Assembly (NCBI RefSeq): GCF_021018895.1
Contig: NC_079364.1
Coordinates: forward strand, 7,562,901-7,626,900
Direction of reading: 5' to 3'
DNA from: Seriola aureovittata
Lineage: Eukaryota; Chordata; Actinopteri; Carangiformes; Carangidae
Length of the DNA: 64,000 nucleotides
In this document: positions 1-11,710 of the stretch, piece by piece
Numbering within the stretch: the first letter of the stretch is position 1
Layout: each line of letters begins with the position of its first letter
Notes under the pieces: model-generated
What the model saw: the letters and a program-made list of their open reading frames with translations, nothing else
What the model was told of the DNA's origin: nothing
Database searches by the model: none
Translations under genes and position numbers: made by a program

Positions 1-329
1 CAACAGCGAAACAGGCTTCAAACAAGTTTTGTCTGTGGTGTAGCTTATTGCTCTGTACCATAGACCTCTACTGTTGTCCAAAAGCACATCAGTGAGTTTA
101 TTTTGAGCCACCACTTTGCTGCCATAAATACTTAGCAGAGCGCTAAAATAGTCCCCAACAAATACTATATTTAACGTTGGCCAGCTGTTTTAGGAAATTA
201 TTTAGATTTTTTTAGCAATGAAAGTTATCAACACACATGATGAAATCTGCCAAAAGTGACCTGTTTTTAAAGATTTCTTTTTCAGTAAAAGCCGATGGGC
301 CTGGGACTGAGAGCCACAGACAGACATTT

Positions 330-1054
330 TGATTAAAGTAAAGTACAAATACCACAACCTAAAAATACTCCATGACAAGTACAAGTGGAGCATTCAGAAT
401 CTACTTACATAAGTTGAACCACAGAAGTGTTATTTGTTAATGTACTTTAAGTTTCAAAAGTAAAAGTAAATGACTTCTAGGACTGATATTTCCTTATACA
501 AATTATTTGGCTATCAATATTGTTGCATCAGTGTATAAGCCCCATTTTCCTGTTGTCTAACAGGATCGTTCCAGGTCATCATAAGTCTGAAGGGTCATGA
601 GATGATTCATTTGATAGAAAATGAGAAAAAAAGTTCAGCTAAATAAATTTGTATTTACTTTTTGTGAATACAATTTTGGATCTTTGGGCCTCAAACAGTC
701 AAGTAAATTAAACGATTGAGAACTTTGGAAAGAAAAGTCGCTCTTTACTTAAAATACTAACAACTCATAGACATATAGACAAATGTAGGCACTTTTTATA
801 GGCACCGCTTTTGTAAGGGGTCATACACAAATAAGGTTACTGTTTCAGTCTTTAACAATATATTGTATTTATTAAAGACCATCACATGATTTTTTATGTA
901 AAATCTTAATCTGAATTTATTACTCGTGTTGTCAAATGATTGTAGGAGAGTAGAAGTATAATATCATATAAAATGCAAATACTCGAGCAAAGTGCAAGTA
1001 CCTCAAAGTTGTACTTACGTACAGTAAATGTACTTAGTTACATTCCACCACTGG
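330..1054 (-). repeat. Dispersed teleost repeat (GTGGTGGAAAGTAACTAAGTAC family)
   Basis: The right end, read on the minus strand, begins with a 'ccagtggtggaatgtaacta' type sequence followed by a stretch rich in 'acttgagtaaatgtac'-like words. The same end sequence occurs at 28436-28600 (ppef1 intron) and 51266-51480 (phka2 intron). I know this as a very common dispersed fish repeat. The left boundary here is vague. Confidence 0.5.
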
Positions 1055-2819
1055 CTGGTTTCAGTCTTTACATGGGACTTTGTCGACAATAAGAAAAATA
1101 TGAAATAACACCAGATGTATCCTTTAATGTTTGTTTACATTTTCTGTGTGCATTTTAAAATCTTGTGTTAGCAAAGTTTTTGTAAATGCCTTTTGTAAAT
1201 CTGAATTTCATTTTGCATTACTAGTTTTCTTTTCAACATCAACAGTCACGATCAGGGATGATTTTACTTAACTCAGTTGTTCATAAAAGCATTTACTTGT
1301 TGTCTACTGACCTGTGGATGATTAAAAAAAACTGAGTTCTGTAGAACAAAACACTATTTGTGGCCTAGGCAAAGTATACTGCATAGTTTTTCTTCCAATT
1401 TCACTTGTATCCTCTGAGGATGGATGCATTTGTGCAAAATTCAAAACATCTGTGGACTGAAGAGAGAATTTGAAAATTGTATGTTTTATTCCTCTGTCGA
1501 ATGGATGAAAAAAACAACATCAACAAAAACAAAAACAAAAAAACACAAAAAAAAAACAAATGAACCAATTGACTACATGGCTGATTGAAAGCAATAATAT
1601 TCAGAAGGAGACTCAGACTGATGCAGATTGTACTAGCCAAATCAGTGGCTGGTTAAATTGGAGCCAAATATAGCACAGACAAGGATTTTCAGCAGGAGAC
1701 TGTGATTAATGCAAGAGAAGTGTCCACATATAATATCAAGACATTGCTCTGCAATACATTTTTTATTTTCAATTTGTCCTTGAACATGATGCAGGGCAGG
1801 TAAAACTGCCCCATGTTGTGTATTATGGAAAATCCTGGTTGCTAATGATTGTAAATGACTGCTGACGTGGGTTTGTTTATATCATTAATGCGACAGAGTG
1901 ATGACAAAGCTTGCCTTGCCAGTGACCTGAAGCCTTACATTAGCTTACTCACTCCAAATGGAAATTGAGGCTTCAACCCCCAGCAAGTCACATACACTGA
2001 GAACTGAGACGAGAAAAATACGAATTTTGTTCACAAATATGAATGTGTTTCGTAAAACATCAGTTCTTTTTTCATTTTAGCCGTTTCCCACTTCTTACAG
2101 GGTGTAAATAGAAATAATAGAGTGTATCTATACTGACCATTCTAACTTTAAAAATGATAGGGTCTCATAATAAAAGCCAACTGTACATTTTTGAACGGCT
2201 CATATGTTTGTTTTGTAGTACACACAGACACAAACATGGACATAGATGTGAGACAAGTATTAATTTACTCAAGGAAATGCAATGCAATGTATTCCCAAAG
2301 CACCATGGGAAATTGAATTAAAATGATAGCAAAAAATTCAGGCGTTAACCTGAATACAAAACCACATCTGAATATTAGTTAATTTTTCATTCTGTGATAG
2401 TTTTTTAAAAAGTGCCTTAGGTAAAAAATTATGAGTGTTTACAAAACACAAAGAGAAAACAGGAAGTGAAATCAGGCATATTTAAAGAACAAGTCTGGCT
2501 TTATTCTACATTTTTTCTTATTGTCAACAACTCCATAAAAAGACCAAAATAAATGACATTCTAGTCCTTTTCTCAATACTCTCCTAAGGCCATTTGTTCA
2601 TACTGGAAAAAAAACTCTTGAAAGCAGAGGGTCAAATTTACATATTTTTATATTCAAAAAAATAGGTAATTATCTTAACCGCTGAGGACTGTAGTTTTTA
2701 GCAAACATTACTATTTCAGGGAACCATTTTCAGCTGTGGATTAATACAAATTTGATACACATTGAGCTTTTGAGTATTTAAAGCAGTAGGACTGTGTATA
2801 TTTATATGCCAATCACAGT

Positions 2820-3110
2820 CAATTAACCTTAACCTTCAAAAAGCCCTTTGAAGTTGTCAGGATCGGCCAAAATAACCTCACAATAATGGTTTTTAACTAA
2901 ATTTGTCCACACAATCCTAGACATGTACACACACAAAAAAGAACCACACAACAACACACACACACCAGTACACGCAAATACACCACAGTGATTTACCTTA
3001 AAGTTGCTCTCATACCTGAGTCAACAGGCTAAGAGTTAATAAGTGCAATTAGCCAATCAGGATCAGCTTTGTCCATTTCTGCCCAGTAACTGTCAGTAGC
3101 ACCTGCTGAG
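2820..3110. repeat. Copy A of a locally repeated unit
   Basis: This stretch shares colinear words with 10175-10450 and, more weakly, 10630-10745. Shared words include 'caaaaagc.ctttgaa', 'ggccaaaatgacctcacaa.aatggtt', 'cctagaaagacatgtacac' and 'attagccaatca'. The copies are diverged but keep the same order of words. Confidence 0.6.
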
Positions 3111-3794
3111 ACACTGGTTGCTATGGTGACTGTGGCCATCAAGTCGAGGGAAACACACACACAATCCCCTCTCCCCAGCTTTTCAAATGAAACTTCTGTT
3201 TGAAAATTGGATCACAGAGGGAGAAGTGCCCTATTGAAAAGATCACCTTACCACTGCCGTCCCAAGACTTCAATAAAGACATTGGCATCTTTTATATGTA
3301 CCTACAGTTTACGGTTGAAGTTTTATCACAGTTTAGAAACTCCCCTCAGCTCTGTTGAGGGCAAGAGCTTCAGAGCTCAATTTAACATGGGTGTCTATGG
3401 GAGCTTTGACAGCCCTCTTGGCACTTAGGAGGGATTTCCTCAAAAACTGTAAAAGATATCAGAATGAGACCAAAGCTGGGTGATACAGGACATAAATCTC
3501 TACGTTTTCAATACAAAAACATCAATGAAGGTTGGAAATTGTGTATTCACTCGGTCTACTGGATCCATAAAATCTCAATTTACAGTCTTCAGTTACAAAA
3601 TGAGCCTCAAGTTACTGACATAAGTAGCTGCACAACAGCCAACAGGAACAGGCATAATTCCAGTAACTGCTAAAACGTCTGTCGACAGCATCAATTTCAC
3701 ACATTTATGCCACTTGAAATGTTTGTCGAATGATTCGTCAGTCGTTGCACTAACGATACTTTTCGCTAAAGAGCTAACATTAGATGTTACTCAC

Positions 3795-3935
3795 CGGTCT
3801 AAAAGTTGCGAAACTGCATCTCTTTCCTCTCAAGAGCTGTCTCCAGCAGTGGGAAGCCAAACCAGGATTTACTCGTGGTTTCTTGTCAGGAGTGGTCCTT
3901 CGGGATGGAGATCGTTTACAAGGAGCTTCAGCCAT
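3795..3935 (-). CDS. Orphan coding-like exon, MAEAPCK N-terminus
   Basis: On the minus strand an ATG at 3935 opens 47 codons without a stop, beginning MAEAPCKRSPSRRTTPDKK, and ends at a good donor (CCG|GTGAGT). The peptide is basic and Arg/Lys/Pro-rich at the start. It resembles the first exon of multicopy, transposon-derived teleost genes that start MAE..CKR and have R/K/P-rich leaders. That resemblance is from memory and is inference. No continuing exon could be assigned at lower coordinates, so this may be a solitary fragment carried by a repeat. Confidence 0.35.
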
Positions 3936-4133
3936 TTCTGTGTTTCTGTGATGTTAGTCGGGAGCTGTAGCTAACTTCAAGCTCTGCAGGAAGTTCTTCT
4001 TCTTCGTGGGACTGAGGGCAGACCAGACTAGACGCTCCACTGAGTCACACAGCATCTAGTGTCACAAAGTGGTATTACAACTCAGGACAGGTCGGGGCTA
4101 GCTGACTAGCATGCTCATTATAACACTGAAATA

Positions 4134-4189
4134 CAATAGATGGAGGTCTTGATCAAGAAATATTTCATGATCAAGACCTCCATCTATTG
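4134..4189. repeat. 56-bp near-perfect palindrome (22-bp arms)
   Basis: The left arm 4134-4155 (starting caatagatggaggtcttgat) is matched exactly by its reverse complement at 4168-4189. The 12-nt centre contains gaaatatttc, itself a perfect 10-bp palindrome, so only one base pair (4156/4167) is mismatched across 56 bp. It could form a hairpin in RNA or a cruciform in DNA. Confidence 0.9.
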
Positions 4190-4427
4190 TTATTGGCATA
4201 TTATCATTATTTACTAAACACCTTTTCAATGACAACGATTAAGTTCTGAAAAAAACTAATGTACATGAGCTGTACTACACTGACAACTTCCTCACAATCT
4301 GAACTGTCAATGTTCAGTTCACACTAAAGCGTGTGTAAGGTGAACACATCTTTCTCCGAGGTCAGTCCAAGAAGACAGCAGAAAGATAATCAGAGAGCAG
4401 TGTGTGTTAATATAGATCTGATATTAA

Positions 4428-5190
4428 TTAGCAGAAACAGTGATATCTGAAGTGAATCTCACCTCTGGAGACTCTCCTTCCCAGGACAGGAGGTGTTGTT
4501 CCCTGTCGCTGCCCTGGGCTGCCTCTCCTGGTATCTGGGAGGGAAGACAACTCGCTATTCCTCCTGCTCTGTCTGGCAGGTGTTGCCAGGAGCTTGGAAG
4601 TACTTGGCACTGGCTTAAGGAAGAAGGTTTTGGATCAAAAATTAATTTTATGTTTGCAGGAAATGATAATACACAATATACTTAACCACAAGCTATGGGA
4701 CACACGCATGTACCTGGGATGAACTGGATTAGGTGGAAACCGGAAGGCTGATCCCGCCCTTTGTCAGCCTACCAGTCTCTGTGTACAGCTGCACACCTGC
4801 TGGGTCCTGAATGCAGCTGAGATGGCGCCTCTATGTTCTCCATATGTCCTAGATGCAGAGAGAATCCAGCAAAGAGACGTCCAGGGTGACGTGGCGATCC
4901 TGGATAAGGAGGGCCGTCTCCTCTGCCCAATGTGTCCTCCTCCAACAGTGCAGCCTCCACTCCTCCCAGGAGATCCTCTGGATCACCTTGGCAACAGTCA
5001 GGCTCAGCATCATGCGCTTCCCCTCCAGGTAGGACCACCGCTATGCCTCAATGAGAAGGCAGGCACCTCCAGGGGTCCACCTCGAAGATGCAGCGTCATC
5101 AATCCGGCCACCATCTTGGAAAGCCAACATACCAACATTGGTAACCCAGGCAGCTGTTTCAGAAGCAGCACCAGCGAGCTTCTTTGTCAC
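4428..5190 (-). pseudogene. Degenerate transposon-type coding remnant
   Basis: On the minus strand a polypyrimidine tract and CTCCAG acceptor precede coding-like sequence from 5190. Frame changes and stops interrupt it. Recognisable pieces are VTKKLAGAASETAAW, YLEGKRMMLSLTVAKVIQR and, near 4790-4730, VQLYTETGRLTKGGISLPV. The last resembles a segment common in multicopy teleost transposon-derived proteins (LYT.TG.LTKGG..LP.YRCARG), but here it stops right after. A further open stretch at 4610-4428 (S/R/P-rich) may be a tail. The broken frames argue for a fossil. The family assignment is inference from memory. Confidence 0.35.
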
Positions 5191-5713
5191 CTGGAGGGAG
5201 AGAGAGACAGAAAGGTTTCAAATGTCAATATCACAGCAGTGGTGTGAAAGCAGCTGTAAGAACATGTACTCTGCCTGAATTAAACCTCAGTCTAGAGAAA
5301 GTCCCTGGTGGGAGGCACCCGTTGGGAAAGAATACTAGAGATGGCTGTTGGACAGATCAACCAGTTACACATACAGTGCATTTAGAAAGTGCTCACTTTT
5401 TTACATTATTACAATCTAATAACTTGTTAAATTCATTCATCAATGAACAATGCCAGCAAGATGGCTGCTAATGCTAGCAAGCTGGCCCCCTCACTTGTTA
5501 TTTTGCAATCTTGTAAATTCATTCATGAATGACCAATGCTGTTATCATCATTATCATTTATTGCAGCTATTATATATCATTGTTAGCAATGTCATTATTT
5601 TCACAATTATTGTCTGGTTGTCACAGCTGCTAATGCCCCCCACAAGCTCAGTCATTTTGACCCTAATTTCAGCCTGTATACATGTATGGGGTGTTGTAAT
5701 GTGCATGACTTAC

Positions 5714-5759
5714 CGTTTCTTGCAGGTATGGTTCTGGCCCGAGGTGGATTCTGCCATCC
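5714..5759 (-). other. Candidate short exon, minus strand
   Basis: A 46-nt segment is bounded by a CATAG acceptor and a strong donor (ACG|GTAAGT). It contains an ATG that reads MAESTSGQNHTCKK. The other frame (DGRIHLGPEPYLQET) continues openly into the coding-like sequence at 5190 if the two are spliced. Together with the donor at 7445 this suggests an old minus-strand transcription unit, now probably non-functional. Confidence 0.3.
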
Positions 5760-5960
5760 CTATGAAAACACAAAAGGAAAAATAAGAAGATGTCAAGCAG
5801 CTCCTCTTGACTATGAAATGTTTGAAGCAGTCTAAGGACTTCAGAACACAAAAGATTTATTCATCATCGACTTAATCCTCATTTAGCATATACTGTAATA
5901 ACAAGACTTAATGAATAAATCTAAACAAATGTACATGTGAAGAATTCGTAGAAGAGATTT

Positions 5961-5961
5961 T

Positions 5962-6033
<72 letters not shown>
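5961..6033. repeat. (TA)n microsatellite
   Basis: About 73 bp of nearly pure TA dinucleotide with three TAATA interruptions. Confidence 0.95.
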
Positions 6034-6039
<6 letters not shown>

Positions 6040-7444
6040 AACACACATTAGTGGTGAGGCAACACAAAAACACATGTTACTAAAAACTCTGTTGCACTGT
6101 TGATTCAACTACTTCTTTTTATTAAGCAAACTTACATATGACAGAGAAATTCAGCTTTAACTTCATCCACAACTGTATTTTGATTTTAAATAGTTAGTTG
6201 ATTATAAATTGTACACTACAGTATTTAATTAATCCATTTATTACATTCTTTTATACATTTCCAGTGTTGTAAATTGTTTAAATTAATGTAGTTTATAATG
6301 TCCAATAAAGTTATTTATGAAGCTCTTGCTTTAACTTTGTTGCTGGTTTTTACAGAGCACATCTGGTATGAATTTTCACAATAGTAACATGTACAGCATT
6401 GTGTGACTATTTTTATGTTAGCTTTAATTAACAACATAAATACTAGAATTGTTTAAATGTTGTCCGACAACACTGACAATGAAGGATCAAAAACCTTGCT
6501 GATGTTACTTGGTAAATACTTTCACCTGTGGAGGTGGTGACAGTGCTAAAGATGATCCATCACTTAATCACAGTTTAATATTTATAAATTCTGTTCTTAA
6601 AAGTGTTGCTACTATCACCTGTCAACAACAGCAGAAATGAAGTTGCAGGTAAGAAACTGAACCTGTGAATACTGAAGACAGAGAATAATAAACAAACTCA
6701 TCAGCAGTTAGTCTGTCATTTCATCAGAGGAAGCTGAACTGGGAGTGGTTTTCTACCATCATCATCACAGCACATTAGAGAACTAAGGATGTCCATGAAG
6801 TCTCCCTTCTCCACAACCAGATGAATGGAAACTAATGGGCTGCTCTGTACACGAGGTCCTCCTTCTGTTGGCACAGATCACTCGGTTTTCACAGTGTGGA
6901 AACCTTTCAAATGACAATAAAAGACAAACACTTGAGTTAAGATGTGGTGGATCACAGTTAATCACAAATATCTATCAGCTGTCAGTATAGGTGAATGAAT
7001 GTCTGCTTCAGTTGAGGACTGGTTTGAGTTTTAAATGAACAATCTTCTATATGACAAATATTTGTCTACACATTTTGTATACGTCACGTTATCTTAACTT
7101 GAACTATAACGATGTCTTGATGGATAATACATTAAAACATTAACGCTACGCATTACACTAACGCAGATCACTTAAACTGTGTCACACGTGGAGAAACAAA
7201 AACCAAACGTCGTTTGATCGATTAAATTCATCTTTTTATTGGGCTTTGACTGAACCCAGGTTGACACAGGTTATCAGCCCAGCGGGACCAGGTACCGTTA
7301 GCATAGCAATCGCTAAGTTATCAGCTAACGCTAGCACTACCTGGCTAGCTTGGTTCGCAAGGTGTATCTTCACCTGAACTGTGATATAAACAGGGATGCT
7401 AATTTTGGCTAGTAAAAAATAGGCTTGAAACAAAATGTACTTAC

Positions 7445-7660
7445 CGGAAAAACTGAACCGCTGATTCCTCTGAGTGTCTTTTATAACAACTGAACGCCGA
7501 ACAAGATATTTTCAGGCAAACAACATGTTGGAGCTAACTTTGATGAACTGAAAACACAATGACAAGTCAAATATCCGACACACCGCTCTGACCTCATATC
7601 CGGTGTTGTGCCAAAAAGTGATTTCCGTCCGCGGGGGCGCGCGCAGCCTGTTAAAGCTGA
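7445..7660 (-). promoter_or_regulatory. Candidate promoter and noncoding first exon
   Basis: The segment 7621-7650 is a local GC- and CpG-rich island (gtccgcgggggcgcgcgcag) in AT-rich DNA. On the minus strand a noncoding exon would end at a strong donor at 7445 (CCG|GTAAGT). The next plausible acceptor is the one before 5759. The first exon's left boundary and any promoter activity are inferred. It could also be the promoter of a transposon copy. Confidence 0.35.
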
Positions 7661-7967
7661 AAAGCGCAGTTTCTATGCCTCTACAACTGCTTTCATCTGG
7701 ATCAAACAGCCATTACGAACAAATACACTAACTCTATGTCCGAGCTAATAGTGATGTTATGTATGTGGGAGACGATAACGTTTATTTCAACAGAATTTGC
7801 GGCCATAAACGTGTTTGCTGTTTATAGTGTAATCAGGCATGATATTAACGTGATTACAGTCAATAATGTTATTTTTATGTTTGTGTGTTTGTTCTGATAT
7901 CCTTGTTAAATAGACTGTAATTAACATGATGTATGTCTGACTTATGTATGCAATAAAGACATTTGGG

Positions 7968-8420
7968 ACTGAAAGGGTTTTCTGCCCCAAAATGACTTCA
8001 AATCACTCACCACAATTATGATTTGAAGATTATACCATAACCAGTACTTTTCACTAGTTCAAAACTGTGTAAAGGGACAATGCAACGCATAAAATGCAGT
8101 TTTTTAATTTGCCAAAAATTGATTCCTGCTCCCAATTTAATACTGAAAGGGTTTTTCTTCCACAAAATGACTTCATATCACTCATCAGAGTTATATTTAG
8201 AAGATTATACCATAACCAGTACTTTTCACTAGTTCAAACCTCTGTAAAGGGCCAGTGCAACACATAAAATGCAGTTTTTTAATTGCCAAAAATTGATTCC
8301 AGCTCCTAATGTTGGACTGAAAGGGATTTTCTGCCTCAAAATGTCTTCATGTAACTCACCAGAGTTATATTTAGAAGATTATACCTTAACCAGTACATTT
8401 CACTAGTTCAAAACTCTAAA
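7968..8420. repeat. 174-bp tandem repeat, about 2.6 copies
   Basis: Units start at 7968, 8142 and 8316, each with 'actgaaaggg'. They run through 'aaaatg.cttca', 'agattataccataaccagta' and 'cttttcactagttcaaa'. The first two copies end with 'gccaaaaattgattcc'. The spacing is 174 bp both times. The third copy stops after 'cactagttcaaaactct'. Copies differ by scattered substitutions. Confidence 0.92.
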
Positions 8421-8429
8421 AAAAAATCA

Positions 8430-9920
8430 TTTCTTTTTCACGTCTTTAAATACTCTCTGTACTCTGACATATTAAAATGCCAGCAGGATGCAGTTCTGCA
8501 ATTATTATGGTAATTTTAAGAAAAAAAGGCAGAAGCTCAAAATGAGATCTTTTTTCACATTCCTGCATCTTTGGGTTTTTCAATAGCTAATGTATCTCTT
8601 GTGGAGAAAAAACTTGGATTGTTGTCTGTCAAATTGTTGCTGTACTTTCCAGCTCACTGCATGATGTGTCTGTCCTCCTCCTTTCTGGAAAAAGGTAATC
8701 TTCCCTGAAGAGTCTTGTGATAATAATTACCCAAGTGCTGTGATAGGAACTTTTATTTCACATTTAATTTAAATGTAAATAAAAATAAAATTCATAAAAT
8801 TTAAATTAATTACTATAAATCTATGCTTAGAATATAAAATCTAATCATAATTTACCTTATACTTGTATTCAATTTGTGATGTACAAACATTTGTATTTGC
8901 CCATTTTATATTATGGGCAGTAGATGTCGCACTGTTCACATGAAGTGTCAAGATATAAACCCTTTCTGGCACCACTTTGCTGAGAAAGTAAAGTCAAAAC
9001 CTCTAATGCTGTGGGACTAACGTCCAGTACCAGCCAGTTGATTTCTTCAATCAAAGAAGATATAACAGCCTGGGGAAATTTTGCTCACCGAGTATTTCAT
9101 TTACTGACTGTGGACTGCTCACAGAGCCAGGTTTCAATTAATTGCAGTCATGATTGTTTTTGGCGTGCTTATATGAGGCACTCATGGTGTGTCCTCCCAG
9201 TCCCCGTATATGGGCAGTGTTTATATTATGACCCAGATCGTAGTTAGGGGAAAGGGAAGCAACATATGACCAGGTGTTATTGGTAAATCAAATTTATTGC
9301 ATAACCAGGAGGGTAAATAAGTAAACAAAGAAACAAACAAGGTGAAAGGACAGCTAAAGTAGGGGAACAGGGCAAAAATGGGTGCTGCTTAAATCAAAAA
9401 CAAAATATAACGAAAAGAGGACTCTACCTTAGGAGAGCTGCAAAACTCAATTTCTAACCTTAAAAGAAAGATGAACCAAAAGAGCCTAACTATACTATCT
9501 TAACCAACTAAAAAGACAAGCAAGGCAGCACCCCTGTTCCTAATGTATCTACAGTCTTTTTCTAAGGGTGTGATGTACAATCAGAATTTTAAACCTAGCC
9601 CAGTCCCCAACAAATCACTACCAGTATCTCAAACCAAATCACAAATTACACACAAATGTTCACAAAGGAGGTACAGAGGAGAGCTGCCTAGTGTGAGCTG
9701 CCACGAATGTTGTGTGGCCCGGGCTCTTAAACGCTCTTCTTCTGAATGCTAGAATGGCTGCAGTTGTGGTGTGGACTGGCAGGACCATTGCCTCACCAAT
9801 ACGGGAAGCCAGCATTGGAGTTGGAGGTTCCTCCTCTCTGATCAGACCAGTCCCATCAGGGAGTCCCCGCAGCCAGATTAGCATACAGACACATAGTTAC
9901 CACACTCTAAAATCCAGGTG
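8430..9920. other. No gene seen
   Basis: AT-rich DNA with short chance open frames on both strands. A run of A-rich sequence sits at 9280-9500. No splice-bounded exon with recognisable protein similarity was found. Confidence 0.5.
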
Positions 9921-9927
9921 ACTGGGC

Positions 9928-10060
9928 TCAGTTGAACATATTTTTATATCATGCAAAAAGTTTGAACAAGAAGGAGCAGAACTGATGACACAATTACAGA
10001 AGATTGCACCAGTAGACGATAACATTTAAAGTACAAGAAAACTCCTGAAGAAATTTTGAA
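9928..10060 (+). mobile_element. LINE reverse-transcriptase C-terminal remnant
   Basis: The plus frame from 9928 reads SVEHIFISCKKFEQEGAELM and continues to an in-frame stop after about 34 codons, followed by STRKLLKKF. A VEHIF..C..F/Y....L...L pattern is the usual tail of non-LTR retrotransposon polyproteins in fish. Only this fragment is recognisable. Assignment rests on the motif. Confidence 0.5.
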
Positions 10061-10174
10061 TGAGCCTGCTGCTTGGTGCGTATCCATCATACACGTTTCA
10101 ATCTCAGGATGTTACTTTGAGTTTCATTCATGTTGTAAAGAATTATCCTAACTCTGACCTCAGTCACTGCAGGT

Positions 10175-10450
10175 ATCCCTCAAAAAGCTCTTTGAAACTA
10201 TGAGGACAGGCCAAAGTGATCTCACAATGATGGTTTCGAACGTAAATTTGTTCCCACAACCATAGAAAGACATGTATACACACACATGTACATGCCCTAA
10301 CAGAAGTTCATCTGCAATAAAGCTACTGTGATTTCTCCTGCTAGAACAGAACAACATAGACAACAGTAAAAAATGCCCTGAGTTAATCAGTCTAATTAGC
10401 CAATCACAGTCAGTTGTATGAAAGTTTGGGCAGCAACTGCTCTTGTGCAC
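10175..10450. repeat. Copy B of the locally repeated unit
   Basis: Colinear with 2820-3110: 'tcaaaaagctctttgaaact', 'aggccaaagtgatctcacaa', 'aatttgttcccacaac', 'gaaagacatgta', then 'ctaattagccaatcacagtc' and 'gggcagcaactg'. Confidence 0.6.
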
Positions 10451-10629
10451 TTGTTTGTGTCTGTCAATGTGCGTGTGTGTATTGTCGTGTGTGGCAGTAG
10501 AGCTGTCTAACATAGATCCTCCAAAAAGCGTGTGGTACCAGGTCAAGACACTACAGTTAATATCTATATGGTGGAGATGGTGTTTGTGTGTCCGTCAATG
10601 TATGTGTGTGCGTGGTGTTAGAAACTGCC

Positions 10630-10745
10630 TAAGCTTAACCCTGTCAGAACTGGCCAAAATGACCTCACAAAAATGGTTCTTAAACAAAATTGTCCTCACA
10701 ATCCTAGAAAGACATGTACACACACGCAAAGGACCACAAAACAAC
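10630..10745. repeat. Partial copy C of the locally repeated unit
   Basis: Contains 'gaactggccaaaatgacctc', 'aaattgtcctcacaatcct' and 'agaaagacatgtacacacac'. These match the middle of copies A and B; the flanking parts are missing. Confidence 0.6.
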
Positions 10746-11710
10746 ACATACATGGAAATTGTGGGATTTAAAACAGTTTTTCAGATTTTCTTTTGAGGAA
10801 GATTTTTTTAGGGATGGCAGTTTAGAGTGCGTGTGATGTCATCCACTCTAGCGCTGAACATTCCATGCAATACATACCCATTATAAAATCTGAAACTGTC
10901 ACAAAATGTAAACTGCAATTTTGTGAAAACTGTAATAATTGTCAAAATACTTATGTGTCCCTAAAAAGTCTCAAGTTCTAAAGAGTTTCAAGTCTCAAGT
11001 CATAATAAAGTTAAGGAATAAGCTGTCATGCGTTGGCCACACAAATAATATTTTTTCTTAGGATCAGCTCATTGGTGGTTTTAGTATTTTTGTTTGATTA
11101 GTTGACAGTAAGAAAAATATAGGATATCACCAGCCTTACCCTTCAAGGAAAATACAGAAGAGAGACTGACTGACTGAGATGTCCTGAGCTGTAAATTCCC
11201 TGTTTACCATTACATATCAGGAGAGGCAGATACAAATTCATTGACCTGACACAGAAAGGACACAAATGTTTTGGAAGAGCTTGTCTCAGACCTGTGGATA
11301 CAACCTCCATAGCAACGCTGCCTCTCCCTCTTCATGCCTAATTATTGCTTTGAATTTATGCCATTTCATTGCAAATGGAACAATCTATTTAAGAACTCAC
11401 CAAATTAAAGCCCCCAGTGTGAGACTGGTTTAAAACAGACAATGGTGAGTGGAGTGAATGAAAGCTCATTGAGCATATCAAACACATATTTTAATGAAAT
11501 CACAAGTCAGACCGTTTTGTTTGTATTTAAAAAAAAAAAAAAAAAAAAAGGTTTAAACAGAACATTTTTGTCTCAAATTGTGGTTTTGTATGGAGTAACT
11601 GGAGTGGGCCAAATCTGTGGATGTAATATCAGAGCACACTCTTTGACGATGGGGCTTTAGGTACAGATGAGGTTTTGGGACAAGGCCTCGGGGACAGTGG
11701 GAGGAGAGGT

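Larger units (their letters stand above)
1..3794. other. Gene-free, repeat-rich left flank
   Basis: I find no exon with convincing splice sites or family similarity in this stretch. It is AT-rich and has only short, unsupported open frames. Recognisable content is a teleost interspersed repeat near 330-1054, an A-rich (CAAAAA-like) tract at 1508-1560, a repeat unit at about 2820-3110 that recurs near 10.2 kb, and repeat-like sequence at 3400-3660. Human synteny would put CDKL5 on this side of RS1, but no kinase exon is visible. Confidence 0.6.

Noticed and set aside
5375..5550. Possible second Tc1 end (acagtgcatttagaaagtg) and a local duplication of 'aaattcattcat' words
   Set aside because: The match to Tc1 termini is too weak and no opposite end was found; the duplicated words are short.
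1..11700. Expected CDKL5 neighbour of RS1
   Set aside because: No kinase motif or CDKL-like exon was seen in any frame, so it must lie outside the window or elsewhere.
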